A stretch of 64,000 bases of DNA from Drosophila miranda. Taxonomy: Eukaryota; Arthropoda; Insecta; Diptera; Drosophilidae. Below, in pieces: positions 23,701 to 33,321 of this stretch. The stretch spans positions 20,079,718 through 20,143,717 of the forward strand of contig NC_046673.1 of assembly GCF_003369915.1 (NCBI RefSeq). Reading direction: 5' to 3'. A program made the position numbers and the translations under genes. Within the stretch, counting starts at the first letter, position 1. Each line of letters begins with the position of its first letter. The notes beneath the pieces are model-generated. The model did not search any database. It was given only the letters and a program-made list of their open reading frames with translations, and had not been told where the DNA came from.

Positions 23701-25677
23701 GCGGCAGCGGCTTCGGGGCTAATGATCCACGCCAGCTCCGACACGGAGCTGAGCAAGCTGGATCGGGAGAAGACATTCGAGACGGCGGAGGCATATCGCC
23801 AGACGACGGATCTGCTGGCAAAGGTGGTCAGTGCTCTGGCGACTGTGAAGCCGCCGCCGGCAGCGGAATCGGAGGACCCGGCGCTCTATGGGGGCTACCA
23901 TGGCTTCTCTGACTCACAGATCCTGGCCAGCGAATGGTCCTTCTCGACGGTGAATGAGTTCTCGGCCCCGCCACCCCGTCGCCAGCGGGCCCGCGCCTGT
24001 TCCGACTTCAACATCGATCCGCCGCACTGGAAGAGCGAGCGTCCGCTGCGGGCCTCGCACAACGAGTGGACCTGGAGCGGGGACAACCAGCAGATTCAGG
24101 AGGCCTTCAACAATCGCTACAAGGGCCATGCCGCCAACGGCGGAGCCACCTCCATGGTCCACCTGGAGCCGGATGCCCTCGAGGAACAGCTCAAGAAGGC
24201 GGGCAACACCTCGACCCCCGTTGCCGGGCGCGTCAAGAAGTTCTCGATGCCGGATGGCCTACGTCGGCTGTTTCCCTTCCAGCGAAAGCGCCACTCCCAG
24301 GATCTGGAGCGGAAGCTGTCTGTTGTCTCGGTGCCGGAGGGGGCCACCGCCCTGCCGCCCCGCTCTCCACTCGACTACTACAACAACACGGTCACCGCCG
24401 CCTCCAGCCAGTCGTATCTGCGCAACGGTCGCGGTCCGCCGCCACCCTTCGATTCAAATGGCAGCCTCGCCTCCGCCGGCGGCCTGACCAACCTGGGCTT
24501 CCATCTGGACGACTCGGAGCAGGCCTCTCTCCCAGCCGGAGCAGGAGCTAGTGGAGCGTACCAGCGTCGGCCGCCGGCTGCTGGCAAGCGGCGCCGCGAG
24601 AGCATCTACACCCAGAATCCCGCAATTGCCGGCCGACGGGGCAGCATGTATCCACCCACAGCAGCGGCGGCGGCCCTGGCCCAGATGCAGATGCGACGCG
24701 GCAGCATGGCCACCAGCGGCTCGGGATCTGCGGCAATGGCAGCAGTGGCGGCCCGACGGGGCAGCCTCTTCCCGGCCACAGCCACGGCCTCGTCCTCATC
24801 GATGGCTTCGATGGCGGCGCCGCGACGCTCAAGCATCTTCTCGGTGACCTCCGAGAAGGATATGAACGTGCTGGAGCAGACCACCATAGCGGATCTCATA
24901 CGGGCCCTCGAGGTGGTGCACACCCATGCCGTGCTGGACGAGCAGCAGCAGGCGGCTGCGGCAGCATCAACGGCCGGCGGCGGCAACAGGCTGGGCAGCC
25001 GGAAGCAACGCAAGATGGGCAATGCTGGCCTCGATCCACCCCAGCTGCCGCCCATACTCTCTCTCTTTGCCGGCGACCAGACCCGCTCACTGCAGGCGGC
25101 CGCCGCCAATCGTCTGTATGCCCGTCGCTCTACCATCGTGGGCACCATGTCGCCGAGTGGCACAAGCCGATCGATTCTGGAGCCGCCACCAAGCTACACG
25201 GAGCGGGCAAGCGGTCAGAATCCGATTCAGAATCAAGGGGCGCCCTCAACGACTGCAGCCTTGGCCTCCAGCACGGGCAAGTTTCGACGCCGCTTCAGTG
25301 TCCGGCCCACGGCACTGCAGATACCGCCCGGTCAAGCGCCGCCACCCGGCGCCAGCCTGATCGAGCAGGCAACGGGCACGGGCACGGGCACCAGCCCCTC
25401 GCAGTCCGCACTGCAGCGCCGCCTCTCGCTACGTCCCTCGCCGCTGGCCCGTGAACTGTCGCCCACCTCGCCCCCAGGAGGAGGAGGTACCGGCACCACT
25501 GCGGCGGACGAGGCCTCAGCCACACGACTGCTGCCCCTGCTGGCGGGGACCAGGCCCAGCACCAGCAGCACCCACTCACCGCTGTCGAGAATCGTGCAGA
25601 TATCGCAGGCGCAGCGTAAGAGCAGCATGCCCACCGCGGGACCTGGAGCGGGCTCGGGCACTGGGGGAGAGAAGTAG
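17795..25677 (+). CDS. Ork1: Ork1, two-pore-domain (K2P) leak potassium channel
   Basis: Exons are 17795-17936, 20979-21280, 21335-21586, 21662-21765, 21943-22090 and 23554-25677, giving about 1023 aa (D. melanogaster about 1000). The start MSPNRWILLLIFYISYLM matches the fly channel. Each subunit has four membrane segments and two pore loops: TVGYGN near residue 107 and TIGFGD near 219, both intact selectivity filters. Two subunits make an open-rectifier K+ leak pore at the plasma membrane that sets resting potential in neurons and heart. The last exon alone encodes a ~700-residue cytoplasmic tail rich in Ser, Ala, Pro and RRGS/RRSS clusters, which are likely kinase sites. The long introns (3.0 kb and 1.5 kb) between pore-coding exons are typical. 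No truncation is seen. Exon 6 starts after CGACAG, joining VKV-K to PVYTDIDIAY as in the known protein. Confidence 0.98.
17937..20978 (+). other. Ork1 intron 2 (3.0 kb)
   Basis: Long intron between the first membrane-segment exon and the first pore exon. It contains many GATCGAT-like short palindromic words and AT-rich runs but no supported exon. Open frames such as 19201-19515 show no family similarity. Confidence 0.75.
22091..23553 (+). other. Ork1 intron before the C-terminal tail exon (1.5 kb)
   Basis: AT-rich intron with no coding signal. A GAGGTGGAGGTGGAGGAGG purine tract lies near 23380-23402. No alternative exon could be supported. Confidence 0.7.
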
Positions 25678-26334
25678 GTGCCGGTGCCCATCCATACCCA
25701 TGTCTATGAAAGTGATTGTTTATCCGACTGTCTGTCGATAAGGAATAGTCCTTAGTTGTTATGATTATGTTATACTATATGTAGGGGCCCCAAAGAGCCC
25801 CTCCCAAAGAGATGTACGATCTGTTAACCTAATGTTATGTACTCTCTGTACTATTCTCTCTTATTTTGTTTGTTTGTTATCCTATATTTATATTTATACT
25901 TATCCTCTACAATATATACTCTGTGTATGCATAATGCTAAGAAGGGGCTTACATGAACAAACGAAACATCAGCGTATTCGAAAGGATCTTTGCAAACGAT
26001 CCAATAGATAGGTAGATTTAGTTTCACGGCAAGTTTATGCCGACAAATGTACAACTTGGCACATTCCAAATTTACTATTACTATTCCATACTCGTGCATA
26101 CATAAATATATTAAACATTGTCATATACCAGCATAAGCCAAAAATGGATGTATATCAATTTTGTGCAAAAAAGAACATGGGAATCAATATGCTATCCCAC
26201 AACTGGAAATGGGGATGGGATATTCCTTAGCAGGCACCAACTTACAGACACTATCGATGCCTGGCACAATATAATAATAATAAACTCCTGCATTAGTTTA
26301 ACCAAAACAAACCAAGCCCGCTTCCAGTCCCTTA
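25678..26334 (+). other. Ork1 3' untranslated region and flank
   Basis: AT-rich sequence follows the Ork1 stop, with poly-T and ATAAATATATTAAAC-type words near 26100 that may mark cleavage. No gene is seen. The right inverted arm starts near 26335. Confidence 0.5.
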
Positions 26335-26560
26335 GCTACATTGTCGATCATATGTCACAAGAGCGTTTTAATTTTTGTTTATCCAAAGTCTTTATTGAGA
26401 AAAATTAACAGGTCTCTTTAGCGATGGGCCGAAGGTGACGCAAGGGTGGACAAATACTCAATAGTCTTGCCGATATGGGGAGAATCCCCATCAATCTAGC
26501 GAAAAGAAGGGGAACGGTTGGTCAGCATTTATGAACGAAATCGTGAATTTGTGTTCTTAC

Positions 26561-27026
26561 TTATGGTAGATTCCAATTGGCTTTGTACTGATTATTAGGA
26601 GTTTCCTCGGGCTGATCGCCACCCAAATTGAGGTCACCAAACTTGAGGTCACCAAACTTGAGGTCACCAAACTTGAGGTCACTCAGCTTGCGGACACAGT
26701 TCTTCGAAGATATGTTGATATAGTCTCCAAAGGACGAAGTTTCCGAATGACTTTCCTGGGCCTCATCTTCACTTTGGGATTTGTCGAGTGTCTCATAGCT
26801 GGGCATCTCATTCGACCTCAGCGGGAAGTATTTCTCCTGCGAAATCACCCAGCGTTTAATAGCATCGTCCTTCGTTTTCTTATTTTTCCACGGTAACTGC
26901 GACTGCGACTTCATATAGCGTGTAATTTTACAGTGTTTTAATTGTTTCGCACAGATTTGATCTACTTACAAACTCCATCTCTGAACTCTCCAACGCGCAG
27001 TCGCTCTTGCTGCCAAAAGAATCCAT
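26561..27026 (-). CDS. Unrecognised gene with KFGDL repeats, right copy (134 aa, shorter C-terminus)
   Basis: Exon 1 is 27026-26970 and exon 2 about 26908-26561, giving 134 aa. It is nearly identical to the left copy (1874-2524) through the 15-bp repeats. The last codon of exon 2 is TAA, directly followed by the GTAAG donor, where the left copy has AAA. The protein thus ends ...NQYKANWNLP and lacks the 39-residue C-terminal exon. The old third exon survives at 26495-26418 as an open 25-codon frame (IDGDSPHIGKTIEYLS...) with its own TAA and would now be untranslated. A stop so close to the last junction might escape nonsense-mediated decay, so the gene may still work. Which length is ancestral cannot be told here. 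Confidence 0.6.
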
Positions 27027-27855
27027 TTCTACTCAACCGCAGATCAACTTCTTCTTGCCAGCCGTTTTGCGTGGTTTCTGATGGGCTATTTTGCGCCACA
27101 AGAGAATGTAGGGTTCAGTATGTGTAAGCGGGAGAGCGAAGAGGATACAGCTGTTGTCTGGCCTGTGAGTGCGAGTGTGAGCGGGAGGCGTCCTCTCGGC
27201 AGAGAATACAAGTGCGTGCTGCTGTTTTCTTGCGTTTTCCTTTGCTGATTTTCTGTCCTACTCTGCCATTCGCCATAGATTTGTGTTTACATATGTATGC
27301 ATGCCAAAACTGCTCGTTTGCATATGTGTGTGTGCTTTAGCGCCTGTTTTAAACTATTTTATCCCGTTTGTCAATAGAAAGAGAAAACAGCATGTCATTT
27401 GTATACCCTTGCAGACGGTAATTCAAGCAGCGATTTGTAGCGCATAAATTATACGTATGTAATTATTAATAACACAGAACCGTTCAATTAATTTCATGCA
27501 TTAGCAGGTTGAGTTGTGGATTGTGAGGGCATTACCATGCATGTACATAAGGGTTGTTTAGAATTAAACCCGTTTATCTTCAGTTATTGTATCTATACCA
27601 TAAAAATCCCAAAAAAATAACGGCTTTTAGTTATAATTCTGCATATCTCTTTTTTATTGTGGCTAAAAAAATAGTGATTAATTAAATAATAGCGCCAGGA
27701 GTTGGTAATTTGTTTTTACCGAACCGATACTATATATGTATTTTTACAGCTATCGATTGGTATTCCACTACAACCCAGTGGTGCCGAAAAACTCTTGACG
27801 TTTTCCCAATTGTAAAACTAAAACGTGTAGAAAAAACTTCTTGGAAATTTCCGAC
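27027..27855. promoter_or_regulatory. Divergent intergenic promoter region, right copy
   Basis: Mirror image of 1022-1873, differing by only a few substitutions and one small indel near 27419. It carries the same DRE-like CTATCGATTGG (about 27751-27761) close to the RING gene. Confidence 0.5.
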
Positions 27856-28279
27856 ATGGGGAACTTTCTAAATACTGTGAGCGACAATACTTCCCAATCT
27901 GGCCCGAATGTTCCCGTTCCAATCGGGGTAGATAATTCCCAGGAGGAAGTTGAAACAGCCACCAGTATGTCTACGAAATCTTAACCTCATTCAAGAGACT
28001 AATTTTTCTGCTTTTCCAATATTAGCCAATATTAGTTCTGCTAGCTCCAATACCCATAACCCATCGAGTCCGATGCGCAGGCGCAACGACGAAAACGAGC
28101 CTTCGGATGGGGACTACAAGTGCCCGGTTTGTCTGGAAAGCGTACGGGAGCCATTGTTGGCAAAATATGGACACATTTTTTGTCGCCAATGCATCGAAAC
28201 CGCCATACGCTCCTCTCACAAGTGCCCAATGTGTAACATGAAACGGGACATAAGCGATGCAATGCGCATTTATTTGTAA
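27856..28279 (+). CDS. Small RING-finger protein (probable E3 ubiquitin ligase), right copy
   Basis: Exons 27856-27964 and 28026-28279 encode about 120 aa. The C3HC4 RING (CPVC, YGHIFC, CRQC, CPMC) is intact and identical to that of the left copy at 598-1021. The splice sites are the same (GTATGT donor, ATTAG acceptor). The acceptor region holds a direct repeat, CCAATATTAG twice, of which only the first AG keeps the frame. Both copies keep open frames, so both may be expressed. The substrate is unknown. Confidence 0.87.
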
Positions 28280-28770
28280 TACTGTAATTCGATACGAATG
28301 CTCTGGTAGTCATCTGCGCACAATTACGTTTTTTTTTTATTCCTTAATAAACTATAAGTACGCCATATTCCAATTTTCTCTATATGTATATGTACATACA
28401 TATGTACATATTTAATGCACAGACAGCCCCGCCCACAGCTTTGATGGCGTTTTTCCGTCGATGTCGGTTCCGTTTATACATATGTAGTTGCCATGTAGCA
28501 AATGTGTAGTACCCGCGTAGTTACCTTGTACAAAAATAAATTTAGTTGAACTTTAGTGTTTTTGATCTTTTTGTTTGCCCGTAGTAGGCCGATTTCAAAA
28601 GTCAACATTAGTTGGTTTGCCGGGATGGGATTTTGAGCACAGTCTGAAACAATACAAAATAAAATCAGTACAAAATTTCATTGTGAACGTTTAGGAATTT
28701 TTGTGCAGTAAAATTTATACAAATTTGTTTAGTTTCTTTTTCGGCTCATTTCGGCATTTGTACAATAAAC
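28280..28770 (+). promoter_or_regulatory. Spacer and leader upstream of CFAP410
   Basis: A poly-T tract and AATAAA-like words just after the RING stop probably end that transcript. The remainder is leader-like, AT-rich sequence to the CFAP410 ATG. From about 28318 this DNA has no match in the left arm. Confidence 0.45.
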
Positions 28771-29958
28771 ATGGTAATCCTCACTGAACAACTGGTAGAG
28801 ACAAAGTCAAAGGTCTCCGACATTCGCTATGCCATCCGTCTGAATGCTTGGGGAAGCGATCTGCACGATATATCGATCCTTCTGCGAATGCCACGATTAG
28901 AGGTGTTGGCTCTCAGTGTGAACAAGATCCGTAGTTTGTCAAGTCTTCAGAAATGCCACCGACTCAAGGAGGTATACCTGCGACGCAACGAAATACAAAG
29001 CTTCGAAGAACTGAAACACCTGCGCAATGCCCAGGGCCTGAGAAGCCTCTGGATGGAAGAGAACCCCTGCTCGGAAGCCGCAGGAGCCAACTATCGCGCC
29101 TGCGTGCTGCGCATGCTGCCCCAAGTCACAAAATTGGACGACGTTGAGGTGTGCGAGAGTGAGCTGAAGGCGGCCCTCCAGAACGTGCCATATCCGGCGC
29201 CAAAGAGTACAATCCGAGCCCCGGTACCACAGTCGGTTTCCAATCCTAAGGGAATCGCTGCTAGAGCATCTCGCGAGGCCTTCGAGAGGGAACGTCAACG
29301 TGGTGCACCCATTTCATTAGGTGGACTAGACGGGGCCCGAGGCAGACCACAAGCCCCAGCCAGACTGTACCCAATGGCCCCATTCAGAGAAAATTCCGAA
29401 GAAGACGAAGACGAAATCATACTACCTATTCCTTCCCCACGGGAACGGATACGATTTGGGACTGCCAGTGCCCATCCCGACAACGTCCGTGAACTAAGCC
29501 AGCGCGTGATCCCTGCCGAAAATCCCTCCGGTAACTGGTTGTCTACGGAATTTGAAGACTCGCGGCCGCTTTCCTTGCCAGCCGTTCAGTCTGTTCCAAG
29601 TTTCAGCGTACCGCGATACAGAACTGGAACCAGAGCTGCCGGCCCAGGAGCGTTCTTCGTCGCCCAGTCGCGGCAGGGAGCCCACGAACTGTTTGGCCGT
29701 CGCCAAAGCCTTGCACCCAGAGCTGAGTTTTCCAGATCCACGCCGGATGAGACCGACTACGACATGCTGGAATCTGGGACATCCGAGGCTATCCATGGCT
29801 CGCCCGGGATCGCCTATTCGGGGATGCGTCGTTTGCGTACCAATTCCAATCTTCTATCGTCGGCCTTGTGTCTGATTCGAGAGATGGACACCTCCAGTCT
29901 GGAGGATCTCAGTCATGCCATCAGTGAGATAGTTCAGGAGCGCTCTCAAATCTCCTAG
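28771..29958 (+). CDS. CFAP410 (C21orf2)-like leucine-rich-repeat ciliary protein
   Basis: A single exon of 395 aa. The N-terminus resembles human CFAP410 closely: an RLNAWGSDLHDIS-type first repeat, then LEVLALSVNKI, LKEVYLRRNEI and LRSLWMEENPC leucine-rich repeats (residues ~25-105), and an LRR cap ending LPQVTKLDDVEV (~115-125). A long disordered middle follows, then a helical C-terminus (LLSSALCLIREMDTSSLEDL, ~365-385) matching the NEK1-binding tail of the human protein. That protein acts at the ciliary base. In flies, cilia occur only on sensory neurons and sperm, so expression there is expected. It sits between the RING gene and Cyp4d1 only in the right arm. Intact, with no oddities. 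Confidence 0.9.
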   Translation: MVILTEQLVETKSKVSDIRYAIRLNAWGSDLHDISILLRMPRLEVLALSVNKIRSLSSLQKCHRLKEVYLRRNEIQSFEELKHLRNAQGLRSLWMEENPCSEAAGANYRACVLRMLPQVTKLDDVEVCESELKAALQNVPYPAPKSTIRAPVPQSVSNPKGIAARASREAFERERQRGAPISLGGLDGARGRPQAPARLYPMAPFRENSEEDEDEIILPIPSPRERIRFGTASAHPDNVRELSQRVIPAENPSGNWLSTEFEDSRPLSLPAVQSVPSFSVPRYRTGTRAAGPGAFFVAQSRQGAHELFGRRQSLAPRAEFSRSTPDETDYDMLESGTSEAIHGSPGIAYSGMRRLRTNSNLLSSALCLIREMDTSSLEDLSHAISEIVQERSQIS

Positions 29959-30375
29959 ACACCAATCAGGTTCTAAAATCAGACGGATCCTGCAGCTCGC
30001 GAATCGTTGCCGAATACTGCCGATAGACTATACTTCTCGGGACAAGCGATGAATTCCTGACGAGCCATTCCAGGCCGTGACGCATAACCATATCCCGGAC
30101 ATTATCTTTTCAAAATTCAGGCTGAACAGCAACATGTGACTTTATGCCCAGCCTTTGGCTGCCTCTTCTGGCTTTACAAATACACATGTGGCTAAATTCA
30201 AGGTGGTTCTGGCTTTCATTTCACTCCTGGCGGCGTCTACGTGCGGCTCGTGCTCTTTGGGATCCCCTGGCTTAATGAAAGCCGATCAAGGCTGTACGTT
30301 TCAAGGGGTTTCATTATTATTTACAGATACAAATTAGAAAAAAAAAGCCGCATTTACGAGATAATGCTATTGTGG
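29959..30375. other. Tail-to-tail spacer between CFAP410 and Cyp4d1
   Basis: The convergent 3' flanks of the two genes meet here. About 30150-30375 aligns with 325-500 of the left arm in reverse. An ATTATTATTTACAG stretch near 30311-30324 is shared. No gene is seen. Confidence 0.6.
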
Positions 30376-33234
30376 TTAGTAGACGCGCTCCTGCAGCTTG
30401 AACAGTAGCGGGTCCTTGGTGCGCAATATCAGTTCAGCAATGAGCACGGGCGGCTCCGTTGTGTCACCGACAAAGTCGATGTGGTAGTGACGCAGAACGT
30501 TGGCCACAATGGCCTTAATCTCGAGCATGGCAAACTTTTGACCAATGCAGTTGCGCGGCCCCGCAGAGAAGGGTATGTAGGCATAGGGATTGAGCTTCTC
30601 GGCGCTTGTGACTACATCGAAGCGCTCCGGCTTGAAGCTGTTGGGCTCACTGAAGAGCTCCTCGCGGCGACCCAGGTAAAGGGGCGAGATGCCGATGTTT
30701 GTGCCAGCGGGAATGCGTTTGCCATCTGATTGGAAGGTAGAGTATTCGGAAAATGATACCTTGATGTGACCATGGCCTGGGCGGAGTATGATACTTACTT
30801 ATCTCGCACTCCTCCACCACTCTGCGACCCAGTAGTGGGACGGAGGGGTACATGCGGAGCGTCTCCTTGATACACAGATCCACATAATGGAGTTTGTTGA
30901 GCAGCTCGTATGTGACCGGGGTGCTTTTGTCCTGGCCGATTACCGAACTGATCTCCTCGAAGCACTTCTTCTGCGCTTCCGGATGGGTCGCGACGTTGTA
31001 GAAGAAGAACATGAGGGCCGAAGAGGTTGTGTCGTGGCCCTCGAACATGAACGTGTCGACTTCCTCGCGAATGTCCAGGTTTGTTAACGGCTTCTCGTCG
31101 ATAGTCGACTGCAGCAGTATGTCCAGGAAGGCCATTTTTCGCTTGGCCCCCACATCTGCATCCGCATCGACGGAAGCTGCGGCGGCGTGCTTGCTGCCGC
31201 CGCGTATTAACTCTTCGCGACGCTGCACAATGATTTTCTCCGTAAACTCATGCAGCACATTCAAGGCACGCTTCTCGGCACGGGCCAGGGGGGTCAGCAT
31301 GTAGGTCAAGTCGAAGCGGTAGAAGATGTTGAACATCCGTTTGTGCAGCACCATCGATATCGTCTTCACCGCCTGCACGTATTCGGAGTCGGCATTCGTC
31401 TGTGCATTGATGGAGACGCCCATGGCAGTTTCTGTGCGTACAAAATTGCAAAGTTTTCAAAATATGTATACCATGTTCTGCGTGAAATAGCATGATAATA
31501 AATAAATGTCCAGCGAAAAATGATGAGGAATGCGGATGGCGGATGAGAACGAACAGCGTTGCCGTACCGTTCGAGTGTGTTATTTTGAAAGCTAACGACA
31601 CTGTTGCCAGACTGCTGGAGTGGCTCAGCAGTGTGCGACAACTCTGCACTTTTTACCGTTTGTTTACAAACATGTGTTCCGGCTACAGAAAAGAAATGTG
31701 TTGCAATTCCTACCACATATCGTGTCCATGGTGCAGAGATTGATCCAATCGTAGAGATTAAAGCCAGTCTGCCCTTGCCTCAGACGATCCATCTCCATGT
31801 TGCGGAGCAGATCCCGAGATCCGCTCTCGAACACGTCGACAAACTGATCGAGAATCTTGAAGTGGAAGGCGGGCGTGATGATCTTGCGTCGTTTGTGCCA
31901 CTTGCGACCCCGGCTGACGAGGAGACCTTCCTTTAGCCACGGCTCCAGGGCCTTGTACTCGCCGGCCTTGTCATTGAAGCGCATTGTGCCCAGCACCACC
32001 TCCACATCCTTAGGATTGGCCATCAGCACATTCAACTCTGGCCCCAGCCACACCTTGAGAGTCTCGTCCTTTGCGTACTTGCTCATGAACTCGGTTATCT
32101 GCTTGACCATCTCGTGCGGCGGCTTGCCAATGAAGTGATGGCCATGCCCCACCAGCGGCAGAACCGGGGGGCCCGGCATATAGCTGATCACCTCAATCAC
32201 ACGCTTGAACTTGAGCTGGTAGACCAGCAGGGCCACAAATAGGCCGCTGGCCAGCAAAGCACCTAACAGCAGAAACATATTTTGCCTCCTCGCCACGGCG
32301 ACAGTGAAATAACTACTAATCGTCCCAATCTGCCGTGGACATGAAAGGTGGAGCATTGAACAGCAACGAGAACATCGATTATCCGCTCTTAGCTTGGGGC
32401 GACGCTCCCACCCCCGGCTCCACCCCAACTGCCGGAGATTTCAATCGTCGGTGGAGTATCTAATCGGTAACCGGCGGCTAACCGTAGAGCCCGAAATAAA
32501 AAACAAACAAGCTCGGGGATCTACTGATATCTTATCAGAAGTGGAGCAATATTTAGTGTTTTATGAGCGAGCCACTGGATTGAATTTGGACATTGGCCAA
32601 GTGCTCTTTGAAAGCCCCAAGCAGATGACGGGCCACTCCAGAGGAGTTGGGGATTACAGTACTCACCACAAATGACATCCAAAGCGCACAGATGGACGGC
32701 GTGGCCCAGGTTGACGAGGTTGTCGTCATTCCCGCGCGCCAAGTCCAGATTTGAGAGGAACTGACGCGTTTGCCGGTCAAAGATCTCAACGTACTGCTCG
32801 AGGATGCGGAAGTGAAAGGCGGGCGTAATGATCTTACGGCGCTTATGCCACTTGCGGCCGGTGCTCACCAGCAGGCCCTCGTTGAGCCAGCGAGCCAGGA
32901 AGTCGTACTCGTCCGCCTTGTCCACCAGTTGGGTGCTGCTCAGCACCTGCTCCACGTCGCTGGGATGGAAAAACATCACGCTGAAACAGGGCCCCAGACG
33001 GAGCTTGAACGTGTCCCCGTACTTCTCGGCCAGCTGGCCCATCATCAGGCACGCCTCGGCGGGGCTCAGACCAAAGAAGAGATGGGCATCGCCCAGCAGG
33101 GGCCACGGCTTTGGGCCCGGCAGCAGCTCAGCCAGCTCACAGATCCGGCGCCTTCGGCGAAAAAATGGCAGCCAGCTAAACAGACCTAGGACTAGGACTG
33201 TGCCCACCGCACTGAACACTAAGGAGAGCCACAT
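30376..33234 (-). CDS. Cyp4d1: Cytochrome P450 Cyp4d1 with two alternative first exons
   Basis: Shared exons are 31431-30799 and 30725-30376. Two first exons can feed them: the proximal 32278-31714 (MFLLLGALLASGLF..., 515 aa in all) and the distal 33234-32667 (MWLSLVFSAVGTVLVLG..., about 516 aa). Both first exons end in phase 1 after the same conserved ...ICG/E position, both have good donors (GTAGGA, GTGAGT), and no other second exon follows the distal one. As I recall, D. melanogaster Cyp4d1 also has an alternative first exon. Each N-terminus is a membrane anchor plus a proline-rich hinge (PGPP/PGPK). Later come WLKEGLLVSRGRKWHKRRK, the I-helix EGHDTTSS (~318), ExxR KETLRMYP (~377) and the haem loop FSAGPRNCIGQ (~450). 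CYP4 enzymes are microsomal monooxygenases of fatty acids and foreign compounds. An intact gene; its last exon is copied at 1-324. Confidence 0.92.
32531..32538 (-). promoter_or_regulatory. TGATAAG GATA-factor site near the proximal Cyp4d1 first exon
   Basis: CTTATCAG on the plus strand (CTGATAAG on the gene strand) lies about 250 bp upstream of the proximal start, inside the palindrome CTGATATCTTATCAG (about 32524-32538). TGATAAG is the known binding word of fly gut and fat-body GATA factors. Confidence 0.45.
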
Positions 33235-33313
33235 TGGTCCAGCCAAGATGAGGCTGCGCGATCAACTGTTTGTCTGAGCCGCCGAGCCACCCCAGATAAG
33301 AGATCTGGTGTGG

Positions 33314-33321
33314 CTTATCAG
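33314..33321 (-). promoter_or_regulatory. TGATAAG GATA-factor site near the distal Cyp4d1 first exon
   Basis: The same CTTATCAG word lies 80 bp upstream of the distal ATG, with a second, opposite AGATAAG at 33294-33300. The pairing suggests gut-type GATA control of the distal promoter. Confidence 0.45.

Larger units (their letters stand above)
26335..30725 (-). repeat. Right arm of the large inverted duplication
   Basis: This is the mirror copy of 1-2715: the unrecognised gene (-), the RING gene (+), then sequence leading into the last exon of Cyp4d1 (-). About 28320-30150, with the CFAP410 gene, has no counterpart in the left arm. It lacks about 160-190 bp that the left arm has near 2480-2640. 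Its P450 end belongs to an intact gene, so this arm is more likely the original location of the P450-CFAP410 side. Confidence 0.9.

Noticed and set aside
32521-33246. A second, separate and truncated P450 gene next to Cyp4d1
   Set aside because: The exon ends with a proper donor in the same phase as the proximal first exon of Cyp4d1, and no own downstream exons follow. Alternative first-exon use explains it better.
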